64,000 nucleotides of DNA from Nostoc sp. 106C (GTDB taxonomy: Bacteria > Cyanobacteriota > Cyanobacteriia > Cyanobacteriales > Nostocaceae). The notes under the pieces were generated by a model, which had not been told where the DNA came from, did no database searches, and worked only from the letters and a program-made list of their open reading frames with translations. Shown in pieces: positions 8,903 to 18,848 of the stretch. The first letter of the stretch is position 1. The number at the start of each line of letters is the position of its first letter. The stretch lies in NCBI RefSeq assembly GCF_002154725.1, contig NZ_MTAW01000066.1:1-64000 (forward strand). Direction: 5' to 3'. Made by a program: the position numbers and the translations under genes.

Positions 8903-9634
8903 TTACACTACTTTACCCTGTGGGATAACAATGTAACCAGTAGTGCGATCACCCAATACTAAGTTACGTTGCTCACCCCAATACCACCAATGTGCAGCAA
9001 CATAAGCGCAGATGAGGCTATCTAGCTGATCTTCGACTGCTTTCAGTGCTGCACCTGTGCGAGGAATTTCATAAATAAAACCACTTTCCAGACGCAGAGG
9101 TGGTTGGAGAGTAGGTAAGATATCAACAATATAATTGTAGAGTCTGATTAATTCTAAGCGGCGCTCACTCAAGCGTCCTTTTTTATATTTGAGAATGCGT
9201 TCTAAATTGAATAAATGAACTATTGCTGGATGAGGAAAAACTTCTATTTGATATCTACCAAGTTTTTGCGGTTCTATAGCTGGTGCGTGGGCAAAACCAC
9301 GGGCTTCTAATTCTAAACCAAAGTTAACGGTACGTTCTGCAAAAGCTAAACCCAAATTGGCTGGGTAGCATCCAGCATGATATTTCCCAAAATATTTGTG
9401 GCTGAGTTTGTCTGGTAGGCGACTTCCACTAGCGTTAGGGATGAGGGTAGGTGCATCTACAGCAATGAGTGCTGGTTCTTCTGGTTGTACGTAAGTATCG
9501 ATCCAGGCGAGGATATCTGCGATCGCTTCTTTACGATCTAAATCAAGGATCTTTAATTGTCCGTCGATTAATTCTAAACAGCATAGTCCGCTTGGTTGGG
9601 ATTTCCAACCTAAATCAATGCCGAAAAATTTCAT
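8903..9634 (-). CDS. DUF429 family protein (predicted RNase H-like fold nuclease)
   Basis: 243 residues starting MKFFGIDLGWKSQPSGLCCL. The first strand with an aspartate (GIDLGW), then LIAVDAPTLI with a second aspartate around residue 58, and a late acidic segment EDQLDSLICAYVAAHW are the features of DUF429, a family placed by structure in the RNase H-like superfamily. The biological role of DUF429 is not established. It is monocistronic and convergent with the HAD gene. Its last codons are partly duplicated at 8179-8210. Confidence 0.8.
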   Translation of the reverse strand: MKFFGIDLGWKSQPSGLCCLELIDGQLKILDLDRKEAIADILAWIDTYVQPEEPALIAVDAPTLIPNASGSRLPDKLSHKYFGKYHAGCYPANLGLAFAERTVNFGLELEARGFAHAPAIEPQKLGRYQIEVFPHPAIVHLFNLERILKYKKGRLSERRLELIRLYNYIVDILPTLQPPLRLESGFIYEIPRTGAALKAVEDQLDSLICAYVAAHWWYWGEQRNLVLGDRTTGYIVIPQGKVV

Positions 9635-9720
9635 TGCCCAGCAGCCAATTATTTACAATATGTTCAGCCTGATCTTACAGTTTGATCCCATCTCTTTTGT
9701 GTTTTTGGCTTACACTAAAA

Positions 9721-9752
9721 TCTCCTCTACCCTGTTGCAGGATTGGAGGAGA
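9721..9752. repeat. Short inverted repeat in the DUF429 upstream spacer
   Basis: TCTCCTC (9721-9727) pairs with GAGGAGA (9746-9752). It lies upstream of the DUF429 gene and downstream of the surface-protein gene, in a spacer of about 270 bp with no gene. A role as terminator or dispersed repeat cannot be decided. Confidence 0.3.
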
Positions 9753-9905
9753 AATTTGGTAGGTACTATACTTATTTCAACACACACGAAATCAGAAGAT
9801 TTTAAAAATTGCTAAAAGAATTAGATGCACTTTTGATATCTTAACCATGCATAGCGAAAATAGAGATTATGCAAGCTCACTGTTGAAGTAAGAGAAACTT
9901 CAACC

Positions 9906-10814
9906 CTATACATGCTGCTTTCTACGAAGCTGACGTTGCTGAGCCATGACAAAAGTTAAACCCGCCAAAACTAAACCAATTCCTCCTGATGATTCTGGTA
10001 CAGACTGAAGATTTCCTTTCAGTGCTACGCCATCATTGCCACACTCCAAAAATATATTACTGACATAATTACCGCTACCGATTAAAGCTTTATCCAAAGA
10101 AAAGCCAATTGTATAATCTCCTAAAGCAGAGAAGTGAGAAAAATCTAGCCCAACATTAGTAAGATCCTGAGTACCAAGCATGGAGATATTTCCAACTTTT
10201 GTACCTGAACCGATCGCATTGAGAATGGGGGTATTGTCTTGAGTAGGATTACTGGCGATCGCAGATTTGTAATAGTAGTTGTAAACATCTTGTGTTGTAG
10301 CTAGGTCTGTACCTTGAGTGTTAGTCTTACCCCAGCCCCAGTCATAGTACCACTTCAAGTTGCTGTAGCCTCCATGTTGCGTAGTAGTACTCTTGGCTGT
10401 GACTCCTGTATAAACTCCAGTTTGCAGACTGTTGTCATAGTTGGCAAACCTGACACCAACAAGTTGACCATTTTGACTAGCTGTTTGAAAATCTTGACCT
10501 GATAAATTAAAGAACAAGTCACTCCAACCAATGTGGACTGAGTGACCAGGATTCCAGTAGTCATCAGAATCAGTAGTACCTGTCAAAGGCATTCCACCCG
10601 TCAGCGCGACATAAATCTTGTCGCCTGAATCTTTGATTGCCATACCTTTAATGTCAAAAGTGTCACCACCAGAGCCATCTCCAACGGCGTCAATACCGTA
10701 GTTCCAGCCGTTGTATAGTTGTCCAGCATTTGCCTGTTGGCCAGACAATGTTAGAAGACTGATGCTGACGGCTGTAGTAGCAAGAAGGAATTTTAAATTA
10801 CGCATTATGATCAA
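9906..10814 (-). CDS. Exported surface protein with PEP-CTERM-like anchor
   Basis: 302 residues (or 299 from the second ATG at 10805). A Sec signal peptide is plain: positive start, LLATTAVSISLLTLSG, cleavage after ANA. The body is Gly, Asp, Tyr and Asn rich with no cysteine pairs. The C-terminus has the tripartite sorting signal VPES, a hydrophobic helix (GGIGLVLAGLTFVMA) and a basic end (RQLRRK), as in PEP-CTERM proteins handled by exosortase. The final P of PEP is replaced by S. It resembles the cyanobacterial exosortase-dependent families that carry conserved Asp-rich segments. By inference it is a cell-surface or sheath protein. No exosortase gene is in the window. Confidence 0.8.
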   Translation of the reverse strand: MIIMRNLKFLLATTAVSISLLTLSGQQANAGQLYNGWNYGIDAVGDGSGGDTFDIKGMAIKDSGDKIYVALTGGMPLTGTTDSDDYWNPGHSVHIGWSDLFFNLSGQDFQTASQNGQLVGVRFANYDNSLQTGVYTGVTAKSTTTQHGGYSNLKWYYDWGWGKTNTQGTDLATTQDVYNYYYKSAIASNPTQDNTPILNAIGSGTKVGNISMLGTQDLTNVGLDFSHFSALGDYTIGFSLDKALIGSGNYVSNIFLECGNDGVALKGNLQSVPESSGGIGLVLAGLTFVMAQQRQLRRKQHV

Positions 10815-11363
10815 GGCTGCTCTACGAAGCAGTGATATTTTTATCTTGCTAATAGCCTACTCAAGCTTGAATAAATTATGTAATGATAAAAATAAGGTTT
10901 TTTCCAAAAAGAAGTCAAACGTTTTTCTTCAAAAAGCACTTTTATGTAAGTGTTTTCTCTCAATAATTGCGAAAAAATAGTAAGTTTACTACGTGGCTAG
11001 ATGCCAATAAATATAAACTTTATAAATAAATTTACTCCAGCCATCTTATTAGATTTGTGAACTTATCGGTAGAAGTAGGCAACAGGTAAAGCAGTGGCTC
11101 TTCATAAGTAACTGCTGTTAGCGCACAGTAGCGAGATACGAGCGTTACCCGTTCGCTGTTCGGTATATGCTGAAGGCGTTCTCGTTCCCTCAAAGAGGGT
11201 TCCCGCAGGCTAGGGTAACAGAGAAAGGATGAAAATGAGTAGGTCGTTTTTTGCAAAAATCAAATAAGATTCTTATGCCTTTCGATATATGCTCAGCAAT
11301 TCAGTAAATATTGAGTAGGCTATGAGAAGATGCAAATTAGCAGTGTAGAGGTGTCTCAGGATC
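10815..11363. repeat. Spacer with dispersed repeat sequence
   Basis: AT-rich next to the surface-protein start. From about 11090 to 11225 it is richer in G+C and carries the CGTTCTCGTTCCCTCAAAGA type of sequence, with the half-palindrome CCCTC/GAGGG, seen in Nostoc-like dispersed repeats. The open frame on the minus strand across it has no family resemblance. Confidence 0.4.
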
Positions 11364-12662
11364 GTGAATAACATCAACCAGCTTTTGGTGCAGGCACAGA
11401 TAGCACATGATGCAGCTGATTGGTCATTACTGATTCAATATTTACAGCAATTGATTCTGAAACAAGACTCTACAAATCCAGAAATAGTTAAAAATCGAGA
11501 GCAAATGCTGGAACTAGCACTCTCGATTTTAGAATTTGGAGATTTTCAACAACGTTGGGAAATTGCCAAGGTTTTTCTCCAATTAGGAAATATCGCTATC
11601 CCCCGATTAATCAAAATTTTAGAAGATGAAGACGCAGAAGAAGAAGTTCGCTGGTATGCAGCACGGATATTGTCAGAGTTTAAGCACCCAGATACGATCG
11701 CTCCTTTGGTGCAATTGTTAAAAAGTAGCGATAGTCAAGAACTTAAGGCGATGGCCGCAACAGCATTAGGGGAAATGGATACTCTGGCGATCGCTGCACT
11801 TTCTGAACTGTTAAGCGATGATGATACACGGCTTTTGGCTGTGCGATCGCTCTCTTACATCCGGCGAACTGAAGTAATTGCGCCTCTATTGAGTGTGATA
11901 CAAGATCCCCAAGCCGCAGTCAGAGCCGCAGCAATTGCAGCCCTCAGCAGTTTCCACGATCAACGTATACCCCCTTTGTTAATCAAAGCTTTAGATGATT
12001 TCGCTACCCCAGTTAGACTGGCCGCAGTGCAAGGTTTAGGTTTTCGCTCTGATTTATGCGAAACCCTAGATTTGGTGACGCAACTCCAACCCAGACTTTA
12101 TGACTTGAACGAAGATGTTGCTTGTGCAGCAGCAATTGCTCTGGCGCGCATGGGTGGTGATAATGCTGCTAAGTACTTATTTGAGGTACTGTTTTTACCT
12201 AATCAGTCAATCAAACTGCAATTGGAAACCATTCGCTCTCTTAGCTGGTTAGGGACTAGCTCAAGTTTGGAATATCTCCAACAAGCACTTAACCAAAGCT
12301 TATCGGAAACACTGTGGCAGGAAATTGTCACCGTTTTAGGAAGAGTACAACAGCCCGAATTAACTGCAATAGCCACAGAAATTTTGCTGAAAATGCTGCG
12401 ATTAAAGCATCCAGCCACAGAAATTGCCAATATTAAAAGTGCGATCGCTCTATCTTTAGGTCAGTTAGGTCAGATACAGGCAATCGAATCCTTAATTTTA
12501 CTACTAGCAGATCCAAATAAATCGGTGAGACTGCACGCGATCGCTGCACTTAAAAACCTAGCTCCGGAAGTTGCATACCAACGATTGCAACAGTTAGCAC
12601 AGAACACCAAAATCACATCCGAGTTGCAAAAAGGAATAGCGTTCGCTTTAACAGAATGGTGA
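11364..12662 (+). CDS. HEAT-repeat protein
   Basis: 432 residues from a GTG start at 11364. From about residue 70 to the end it is built of helical pairs of about 30 residues with the HEAT/PBS-lyase pattern, for example VRWYAARILSEFKHPDTIAP, LKAMAATALGEMD, VRAAAIAALSSF and VRLHAIAALKNLAPE. About ten such units can be counted. HEAT repeats form a curved scaffold for protein binding; in cyanobacteria related repeats occur in phycobilin lyases (CpcE/F type) and in many scaffold proteins. Nothing here identifies a bilin substrate and no phycobiliprotein gene is near. It is best called a scaffold protein of unknown partner. Confidence 0.85.
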   Translation: MNNINQLLVQAQIAHDAADWSLLIQYLQQLILKQDSTNPEIVKNREQMLELALSILEFGDFQQRWEIAKVFLQLGNIAIPRLIKILEDEDAEEEVRWYAARILSEFKHPDTIAPLVQLLKSSDSQELKAMAATALGEMDTLAIAALSELLSDDDTRLLAVRSLSYIRRTEVIAPLLSVIQDPQAAVRAAAIAALSSFHDQRIPPLLIKALDDFATPVRLAAVQGLGFRSDLCETLDLVTQLQPRLYDLNEDVACAAAIALARMGGDNAAKYLFEVLFLPNQSIKLQLETIRSLSWLGTSSSLEYLQQALNQSLSETLWQEIVTVLGRVQQPELTAIATEILLKMLRLKHPATEIANIKSAIALSLGQLGQIQAIESLILLLADPNKSVRLHAIAALKNLAPEVAYQRLQQLAQNTKITSELQKGIAFALTEW

Positions 12663-13218
12663 TTATCTCCAAGTAAATAAGGCTAGTGGTTCAGAATAAT
12701 TGATTGTGAGATGTTGTGAGATTTCCGACTTCTTGTAGACAGCCGTATGGTAGAAGTCGGGAATCGGAATCAATCTAATAATTATAGGTATAAATTCTCA
12801 AGCTAACTAACAAGCAGAAAAACCGTAGACGCAAATTTTGCTATTGGAAGTGATAGACTAATGTCTGTAAAACTGCTTGTTAAAAAAAAATTAACTTCAT
12901 CAAGAATTACATAGTTTTCTACTTTTTTATTAACAATAAATATCGCCAAAACTGAATTTTAATTTTGACGTTTTCTTGAATAATCTAGAAGCGTTTACAG
13001 AAATAGAGCAAAACAAGCTAAGAATAATCAAGCATTTCTAGATTTGTTAATCATGCATTCTGGCATAGTCGGGTAATAGATCCATTCATCTCATTAATTA
13101 AAATGGCTGAAATACTTTAAAGCTAATTTTTGTAAGCTCACGTACTATTTAGGCAACATCAACATATAGAAACCAGATTGTAGCTAGTCATTCAAAGCCA
13201 ATACACGAGGGAGGGATT
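12663..13218. other. Spacer with one hairpin
   Basis: Positions 12720-12733 pair with 12752-12765 (14 bp with one G:T), arms GATTTCCGACTTCT and AGAAGTCGGGAATC. A similar ACCGACTT/AAGTCGGT hairpin occurs at 56013-56045, so this is probably a dispersed repeat, perhaps acting as terminator for the HEAT gene. The rest is AT-rich with no gene. GAGGGAGGG just before 13219 serves as ribosome site of the kinase. Confidence 0.45.
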
Positions 13219-16200
13219 ATGTCACTCACAATACAAAAGAATAATGAATTTAGCCCTCAGTCCCTTCATTTACCAAGTTTAAAGGATTGTATAGATTACT
13301 CCCCCTTGACAGTTACCACAGATATTTCTGTAGTCGATGCCATTATCTTAATGAGTCAGCACCGAACTAGTAGTGCCTTTGTAGTTGAGGAGTCGCAGGT
13401 ACTAGGAACTTTTACAGAACGAGATGTAGTCAGGCTAACGGCCTCTGGAGCTAATCTATCTGGTGTGAAAATTGCAGAAGTAATGACGCGTCAAGTTCTT
13501 ACTCTGAAGCAATCTGATGCTCAAGATCTCTTCAGTGTCGTGTCGCTATTGCATCAGCATCAGATTCGCCACCTACCTGTATTGGATGACAACGATCAAC
13601 TGGTTGGTAAAATCACACCTGAAACTATTCGGCAAGCGCTGCAACCAGCCAACTTCCTGAAGCTGCGATATGTTAATGAGCTAATGACTACACAGATTAT
13701 TCATGCGCCGCGAACTGCAACTGTATTAAATACAGCCCGACTCATGGCTGAACATCAAGTTAGTTGTGTGGTGATAGTAGAAGCAACAGAGGCGCAGTTA
13801 GACTCCCATTCTCTCCTAATCCCTGTAGGAATTATTACCGAGCGAGATATTTTGCAATTTCAGGTATTGGGTTTAGATCTAGCTCAAACCCAAGCAGAAA
13901 GCGTGATGAGTACACCGTTATTTTGCCTGAGTCCCACAGATTCTTTATGGGTTGCCCATCAAGAAATGCAGCATCGCCATGTCCGGCGATTAGTTGTGGC
14001 TGGAAAGCAAGGGGAATTGCTAGGAATTGTTACTCAAACAAGCTTTCTGCAAGTTTTGGAACGTCTGGAAATGTCTGCTGTAATTGCCGCACTCCAACAA
14101 CAAGTAGAACAACAGACAGATGAATTGAGAAAAGCCAATGAGCAATTACAGCAAGAGGTTGTGCAACGCCAGCAGATGGAGGAGGCGCTACGTCGAGTTA
14201 CTGATGAGCTAGAAAGACGGGTAGCAGAACGTACCATTGAACTTTCCCAAGCGAATACACTTTTGCAACAGGAAATCAGCGATCGCAAACGTGCATTTGT
14301 TCAACTCCAGCAAACAGAGGAAAATCTACAGCAAGAGCGTGATTTTATTTCAGCCATCCTCGATATAGTTGGCTGTTTAGTTGTGGTACTCGATCGCCAA
14401 GGAAGAATTATCCGTTTTAATCAAACCTGTGAAGCATTAACTAATTATTCGTTTGCTGAAGTCAAGGGAAAGCCTTTTTGGGACGTATTTCTAGTTCCAG
14501 AAGAAATAGAATTCGTCAAAGCTGTTTTTCGACAAATTCAAGCAGGTCAATTCCCAAACCAACACCAAAACTATTGGTTAACAAAACAAGGAAATCTTCG
14601 GTTGATTGCTTGGTCCAATACTGCTATTTGCAATCAGCTAGGGGCAGTGGAATATATCATTGGCACTGGTATCGACTTGACTGAACGCCAGCAAGCAGAA
14701 TCGGCACTAAGAACTAGCGAGTTGCAACTAAGAGCATTATTTCAGGGGGCAAATGACGCTATGGTAATTGCGGACGATGAAGGCAGGTATGTAGACGCTA
14801 ACCCCGCCGCCTCTCGACTTTTTGGCTTGTCAACGACAGATCTGTTAGGTCGCACTATTGTAGAATTTGCCGAGCCTGGTTTTGATTTCATCCAAGCATG
14901 GCAAGACTTTCAAGCAAGTGGGGAAGAGGCTGGGGAATTTCGCCTCCTACGTCCCGATGGAACTATCCGTGAAGTGGAATATAGGGCAACGGCTAATTTT
15001 TTGCCACATCGTCATCTATCAATTTTGCGGGACATCAGCGATCGCAAAAAAGCAGAGTTGGCACTACAACAGCATACAGAACAGCAGCGACTAGTGGCAG
15101 CAATTGCCCAGCGTATCCGCGCCTCTTTGAACTTGAGCGAGGTTTTAAATACCACTGTGGCTGAAGTCCGCCAGTTCCTCCAAGCTGACCGAGTTTTTAT
15201 TTATCAGTTTCACCCCGACTACAGTGGAACTGTGGTAGTGGAGGCTGTTGGTCAAGGTTGGATTTCTGTTCTAAATGCCAAAGTTGAAGACACTTATTTT
15301 ATGGAAACTGGCGGTGAAGAATACAGACAGGGTCGTATTCAAGCTGTACCAGATATTTATACAGCAGGTCTCACCCAATGCCACTGCGATGTACTTGCTC
15401 AATTCCAAGTGAGAGCAAACTTGGCAGTCCCAATCTTGCAAGGAGAACATTTGTGGGGATTGCTAGTGGTTAACCAATGTTCTGCATCCCGATTGTGGCA
15501 GCAGTGGGAAATAGATTTAATGAATCAATTGTCAACTCAGGTAGGCATTGCCATCCAACAATCGGAACTTTATCAGCAGGTAAAAACTGAACTAATCGAG
15601 CGCAGGCTAGCAGAAGAAGCATTACGCAAGAGTGAAGCACAACTAAAGTTAGCTTTGGAAGCTGCCCGCACAGGGATTTGGGATTGGAATATTCTCGACA
15701 ACAAAATTACTGGTTCTGAGAACTTACCTGCGATGTTTGGTCTTCCCCCGGAGAAGTTTGATGGGAGTTATGAAACCTTTATCAATCTAGTTCATGTGGA
15801 AGACCGAGAATTGGTAAGTAACGCAGTCATGCGCTCAATTCAAGAGGGAGTAACCTACGACATCGAATTCCGTCTTGTCTTACCCAATGGCAACATTCGC
15901 TGGGCAGCCACTAAAGGTCAAGTTTTTTACGACCAAACTGGCAAAGCCGTGCGGATGATTGGAGTAGATATGGACATCAGCGATCGCAAGCAGGCAGAAC
16001 AGAAAATCCGCGAACAAGCTGCTTTGCTTGATATCGCCACTGATGCGATCGTAGTCCGCAATTTATCACATGAAATCTTGTTCTGGAATAGAGGAGCCGA
16101 GCGCTTATATGGTTGGTCGGCAGAGGAAGCATTAGGTAAAAATGCCAATGAGTTAGTGTATAAGAAAATTCCGTCACAACTTGCAGAAATTTTCCAGACT

Positions 16201-17517
16201 GTTGTTGAGCAAGGAGAATGGCATGGTGAATTGCATCAAGTCACCAAAGATGGTGTGGATATCATCGTCCAAGGGCGTTGGACACTGGTGCGCGATGAAG
16301 CCGGAAATCCCAAATCAATCTTGGTTGTTAACACCGACATTACTGAGAAAAAACAGCTTGAAGCTCAATTTCTGCGTGCCCAGCGCCTAGAGAGTCTCGG
16401 CACCCTTGCCAGTGGCATTGCCCACGATCTTAACAATATCCTCACGCCCATTCTCACCTCATCTCAATTGTTGGTGCTCAAACTTAGCAATCTGGATGCA
16501 CGGAATCAACAATTATTAAAAATAATCGAAAATAATTCTAAACGCGGCGCTGATTTAGTTAAACAAATTCTCACCTTTGCCCGTGGTTCTGAAGGCAAGT
16601 GGTTTCCATTACAAATAGAACATTTGCTGTCGGAAATCCAATATATTACTAAAAGTACATTTCCCAAATCCATTATTATCAATACTAATCTACCAACAAC
16701 AAACCTTTGGACTGTCTTGGCAGACTCCACGCAATTGCATCAGGTGTTAATGAATCTCTGTGTCAACGCTCGCGATGCGATGCCCAATGGTGGTAATTTG
16801 GATCTCACAGCAGAAAATCTCCTGATTGATCACACCTATGCCAAAATGCATTTGGATGCTCAGGTAGGTCAATATGTAGTGATAACTGTCTCGGATACGG
16901 GCGCGGGTATTCCTCGCCATATATTGGATCGGATTTTTGAGCCATTTTTTACTACTAAAGAACAGGGCAAAGGTACAGGGCTAGGTCTGTCAACAGTGAT
17001 TGGCATTGTCAAAAACCACCGTGGTTTTGTTCACGTCTCTAGCGATATTGGCAGAGGCACGCAATTTCAGGTTTACTTGCCAGCTGGCTCTCACAAGACA
17101 AGCCAGCAATCAGAAACTCTAGAATTACACAATGGCAAAGGAGAAACGATTTTAGTTGTAGATGATGAATCCGCCATTTTAGAGATTATCAAAACCTCCT
17201 TAGAAGACTTCAACTACAGAACTCTGACGGCTAGCAATGGTATCGAGGCGATCGCATTATATAGTCAGCACCAAGATGAAATTAGCTTGATATTGCTAGA
17301 TATGATGATGCCATCGATGGATGGATTAACCACCATCCGCGTCTTGCAACAAATGAATCCGCAGGTCAAGATTATTGTCATGAGTGGTATCAATGCCAAA
17401 GGTCAGCTTGCAGAAGTTCATGGCATCAATACATTTTTGAGCAAGCCCTACACTATCAATGAATTATTGCAGGCTATAGAGAGAGCGCAAGCAGACTACT
17501 CATCTGATGAACCATAA
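13219..17517 (+). CDS. CBS/PAS/GAF hybrid sensor histidine kinase with receiver domain
   Basis: 1432 residues. In order: two CBS pairs (about 15-140 and 145-280), a coiled coil (about 285-375, rich in Gln/Glu), two PAS domains (about 375-500 and 500-625), a phytochrome-like GAF domain (about 640-790), two more PAS/PAC domains (about 815-940 and 945-1065), HisKA with His1069 in [10 protein letters not shown], an HATPase domain with N box NLCVNARDA and G boxes DTGAGI and GTGLGLST, and a C-terminal receiver with Asp1361 in [12 protein letters not shown]. No membrane segment is seen, so it is cytoplasmic. CBS pairs usually bind adenosine nucleotides; the GAF stretch lacks an obvious bilin-attachment argument. 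The output partner is unknown. AGGGAGGG precedes the ATG. Confidence 0.93.
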   Translation: MSLTIQKNNEFSPQSLHLPSLKDCIDYSPLTVTTDISVVDAIILMSQHRTSSAFVVEESQVLGTFTERDVVRLTASGANLSGVKIAEVMTRQVLTLKQSDAQDLFSVVSLLHQHQIRHLPVLDDNDQLVGKITPETIRQALQPANFLKLRYVNELMTTQIIHAPRTATVLNTARLMAEHQVSCVVIVEATEAQLDSHSLLIPVGIITERDILQFQVLGLDLAQTQAESVMSTPLFCLSPTDSLWVAHQEMQHRHVRRLVVAGKQGELLGIVTQTSFLQVLERLEMSAVIAALQQQVEQQTDELRKANEQLQQEVVQRQQMEEALRRVTDELERRVAERTIELSQANTLLQQEISDRKRAFVQLQQTEENLQQERDFISAILDIVGCLVVVLDRQGRIIRFNQTCEALTNYSFAEVKGKPFWDVFLVPEEIEFVKAVFRQIQAGQFPNQHQNYWLTKQGNLRLIAWSNTAICNQLGAVEYIIGTGIDLTERQQAESALRTSELQLRALFQGANDAMVIADDEGRYVDANPAASRLFGLSTTDLLGRTIVEFAEPGFDFIQAWQDFQASGEEAGEFRLLRPDGTIREVEYRATANFLPHRHLSILRDISDRKKAELALQQHTEQQRLVAAIAQRIRASLNLSEVLNTTVAEVRQFLQADRVFIYQFHPDYSGTVVVEAVGQGWISVLNAKVEDTYFMETGGEEYRQGRIQAVPDIYTAGLTQCHCDVLAQFQVRANLAVPILQGEHLWGLLVVNQCSASRLWQQWEIDLMNQLSTQVGIAIQQSELYQQVKTELIERRLAEEALRKSEAQLKLALEAARTGIWDWNILDNKITGSENLPAMFGLPPEKFDGSYETFINLVHVEDRELVSNAVMRSIQEGVTYDIEFRLVLPNGNIRWAATKGQVFYDQTGKAVRMIGVDMDISDRKQAEQKIREQAALLDIATDAIVVRNLSHEILFWNRGAERLYGWSAEEALGKNANELVYKKIPSQLAEIFQTVVEQGEWHGELHQVTKDGVDIIVQGRWTLVRDEAGNPKSILVVNTDITEKKQLEAQFLRAQRLESLGTLASGIAHDLNNILTPILTSSQLLVLKLSNLDARNQQLLKIIENNSKRGADLVKQILTFARGSEGKWFPLQIEHLLSEIQYITKSTFPKSIIINTNLPTTNLWTVLADSTQLHQVLMNLCVNARDAMPNGGNLDLTAENLLIDHTYAKMHLDAQVGQYVVITVSDTGAGIPRHILDRIFEPFFTTKEQGKGTGLGLSTVIGIVKNHRGFVHVSSDIGRGTQFQVYLPAGSHKTSQQSETLELHNGKGETILVVDDESAILEIIKTSLEDFNYRTLTASNGIEAIALYSQHQDEISLILLDMMMPSMDGLTTIRVLQQMNPQVKIIVMSGINAKGQLAEVHGINTFLSKPYTINELLQAIERAQADYSSDEP

Positions 17518-17751
17518 ATTTTATCTTGATATTTAGATACAGCAACAAAAAATTCCAGATTTTTGTCGAAGAGATTTGGCGAAAAATACAGCATAAAGAT
17601 GAATATTGATGAGCAAAGCTGTAAAACGCCAATCAAAAAAATTTAAATTAAAATATTGCATAACCAACCACTTGTAACAAACTGTACCAAATTGAGTTAG
17701 AAAATCCGTTAACTTAATGAAAGCCATAAATGTAATTCAGGCTACAAAAAA

Positions 17752-18699
17752 ATGCGACTAGAGCAGTTGCAAGCTTTTTTAGCGATCGCGGACACCGGTA
17801 GCTTTCAACAAGCAGCACGAAAATGTGGGGTCACTCAATCTACCATTAGCCGCCAAATCCAGGCATTGGAAGCAGATTTGGGGATAGAACTGTTTCATAG
17901 AACCACTCACGCCAAGCTGACACTGGGGGGTGAGAGGTTGCTCCCCCGTGTGCGAAAAATTTGTCAAGAGTGGCAAATTGCTACAGAGGAATTAACAGAT
18001 TTAATCGCAGGTAAGCAGCCAGAATTGTGCATTGCAGCCATTCACTCGCTGTGCGCCTCCTACTTACCACCAGTATTGCAACAATTTTATCGGGATTATC
18101 CAGAAGTACAATTACGGGTAACTTCCTTAGGTAGCGATCGCGCACTAAAAGTCCTCAAAGATGGATTGGTGGATCTGGCAATTGTGATGAATAATCGCTT
18201 TCTAACTACTGGCCGAGAAATGGTAGTAGAAGTACTGTATGAAGAACCAATAGAAGTTCTCACCGCAGCCAAACATCCACTAGCCCAATACGAATGTGTC
18301 CCTTGGTCTGAGCTAATTCGCTATCCCCAGGTAGTATTTAAAGATGGTTATGGGATGCAACGCTTAATCCAAGATCGATTTGAGCGACTAGAAGCGACAC
18401 TACAAGCAACTTTAGAGGTAAACACCTTAGATGCTTTCCGGGGAGTAGTGCGTCAAGGAGAACTAATCGCTTTGCTACCTCATTCCGCATTAATGGAAGC
18501 GCAGCTTGACCCAACTTTGGCAGTACGCCCTTTAGCTACTAATAGTAATGGTACTTTGCCTGACACTTCTAGTTTGACACGTCGGGTAGTCATGGTTACA
18601 ACTGGTGACCGTCTCCAAATTCCCCCCATCAAGCACTTTTGGCAACTGGTACGAGACAATATCCCACCGCAAATTAACCAACAGCGATCGGCTTCTTAA
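17752..18699 (+). CDS. LysR-family transcriptional regulator
   Basis: 315 residues. The N-terminal winged helix-turn-helix is clear: LEQLQAFLAIADTGSFQQAA, then CGVTQSTISRQIQALE and LFHRT. The effector-binding domain follows (about 90-300). LysR proteins bind DNA as tetramers and change activity on binding a small metabolite, often controlling the adjacent gene. Here the next gene downstream on the same strand, 147 bp away, is a TrpD-like protein, a possible target. No divergent gene lies upstream; the preceding gene (the kinase) runs the same way. The effector cannot be deduced. Confidence 0.9.
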   Translation: MRLEQLQAFLAIADTGSFQQAARKCGVTQSTISRQIQALEADLGIELFHRTTHAKLTLGGERLLPRVRKICQEWQIATEELTDLIAGKQPELCIAAIHSLCASYLPPVLQQFYRDYPEVQLRVTSLGSDRALKVLKDGLVDLAIVMNNRFLTTGREMVVEVLYEEPIEVLTAAKHPLAQYECVPWSELIRYPQVVFKDGYGMQRLIQDRFERLEATLQATLEVNTLDAFRGVVRQGELIALLPHSALMEAQLDPTLAVRPLATNSNGTLPDTSSLTRRVVMVTTGDRLQIPPIKHFWQLVRDNIPPQINQQRSAS

Positions 18700-18741
18700 T
18701 AGTCAATTAGTCATTAGTCCTTAGTCATTGGTCATTGTCCA
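18700..18741 (+). repeat. Heptanucleotide tandem repeats (TTAGTCA type)
   Basis: Six near-identical heptads directly follow the LysR stop codon: TAGTCAA, TTAGTCA, TTAGTCC, TTAGTCA, TTGGTCA, TTGTCCA. This is the short tandemly repeated repetitive (STRR) class known from heterocystous cyanobacteria. Confidence 0.8.
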
Positions 18742-18806
18742 TAATTAACAAAGGACAGCGTTGTTGAATAATGGAATGATTGAGGCTGACGCAAAGACGG
18801 GATAGG

Positions 18807-18848
18807 GACAAAAGACGAATGACAAAGGACAAAGGACAAAGGACAAAT
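18807..18848 (+). repeat. Heptad repeats running into a start codon
   Basis: Six heptads GACAAAA, GACGAAT, GACAAAG, GACAAAG, GACAAAG and GACAAAT end exactly in the ATG of the TrpD-like gene. The repeat unit itself supplies AAAGGA about five bases before the ATG, so the STRR is also the ribosome binding site. Confidence 0.8.

Noticed and set aside
11032-11256. Minus-strand open frame with REPSLRERER-like sequence
   Set aside because: It is translation of a dispersed spacer repeat, not a gene.
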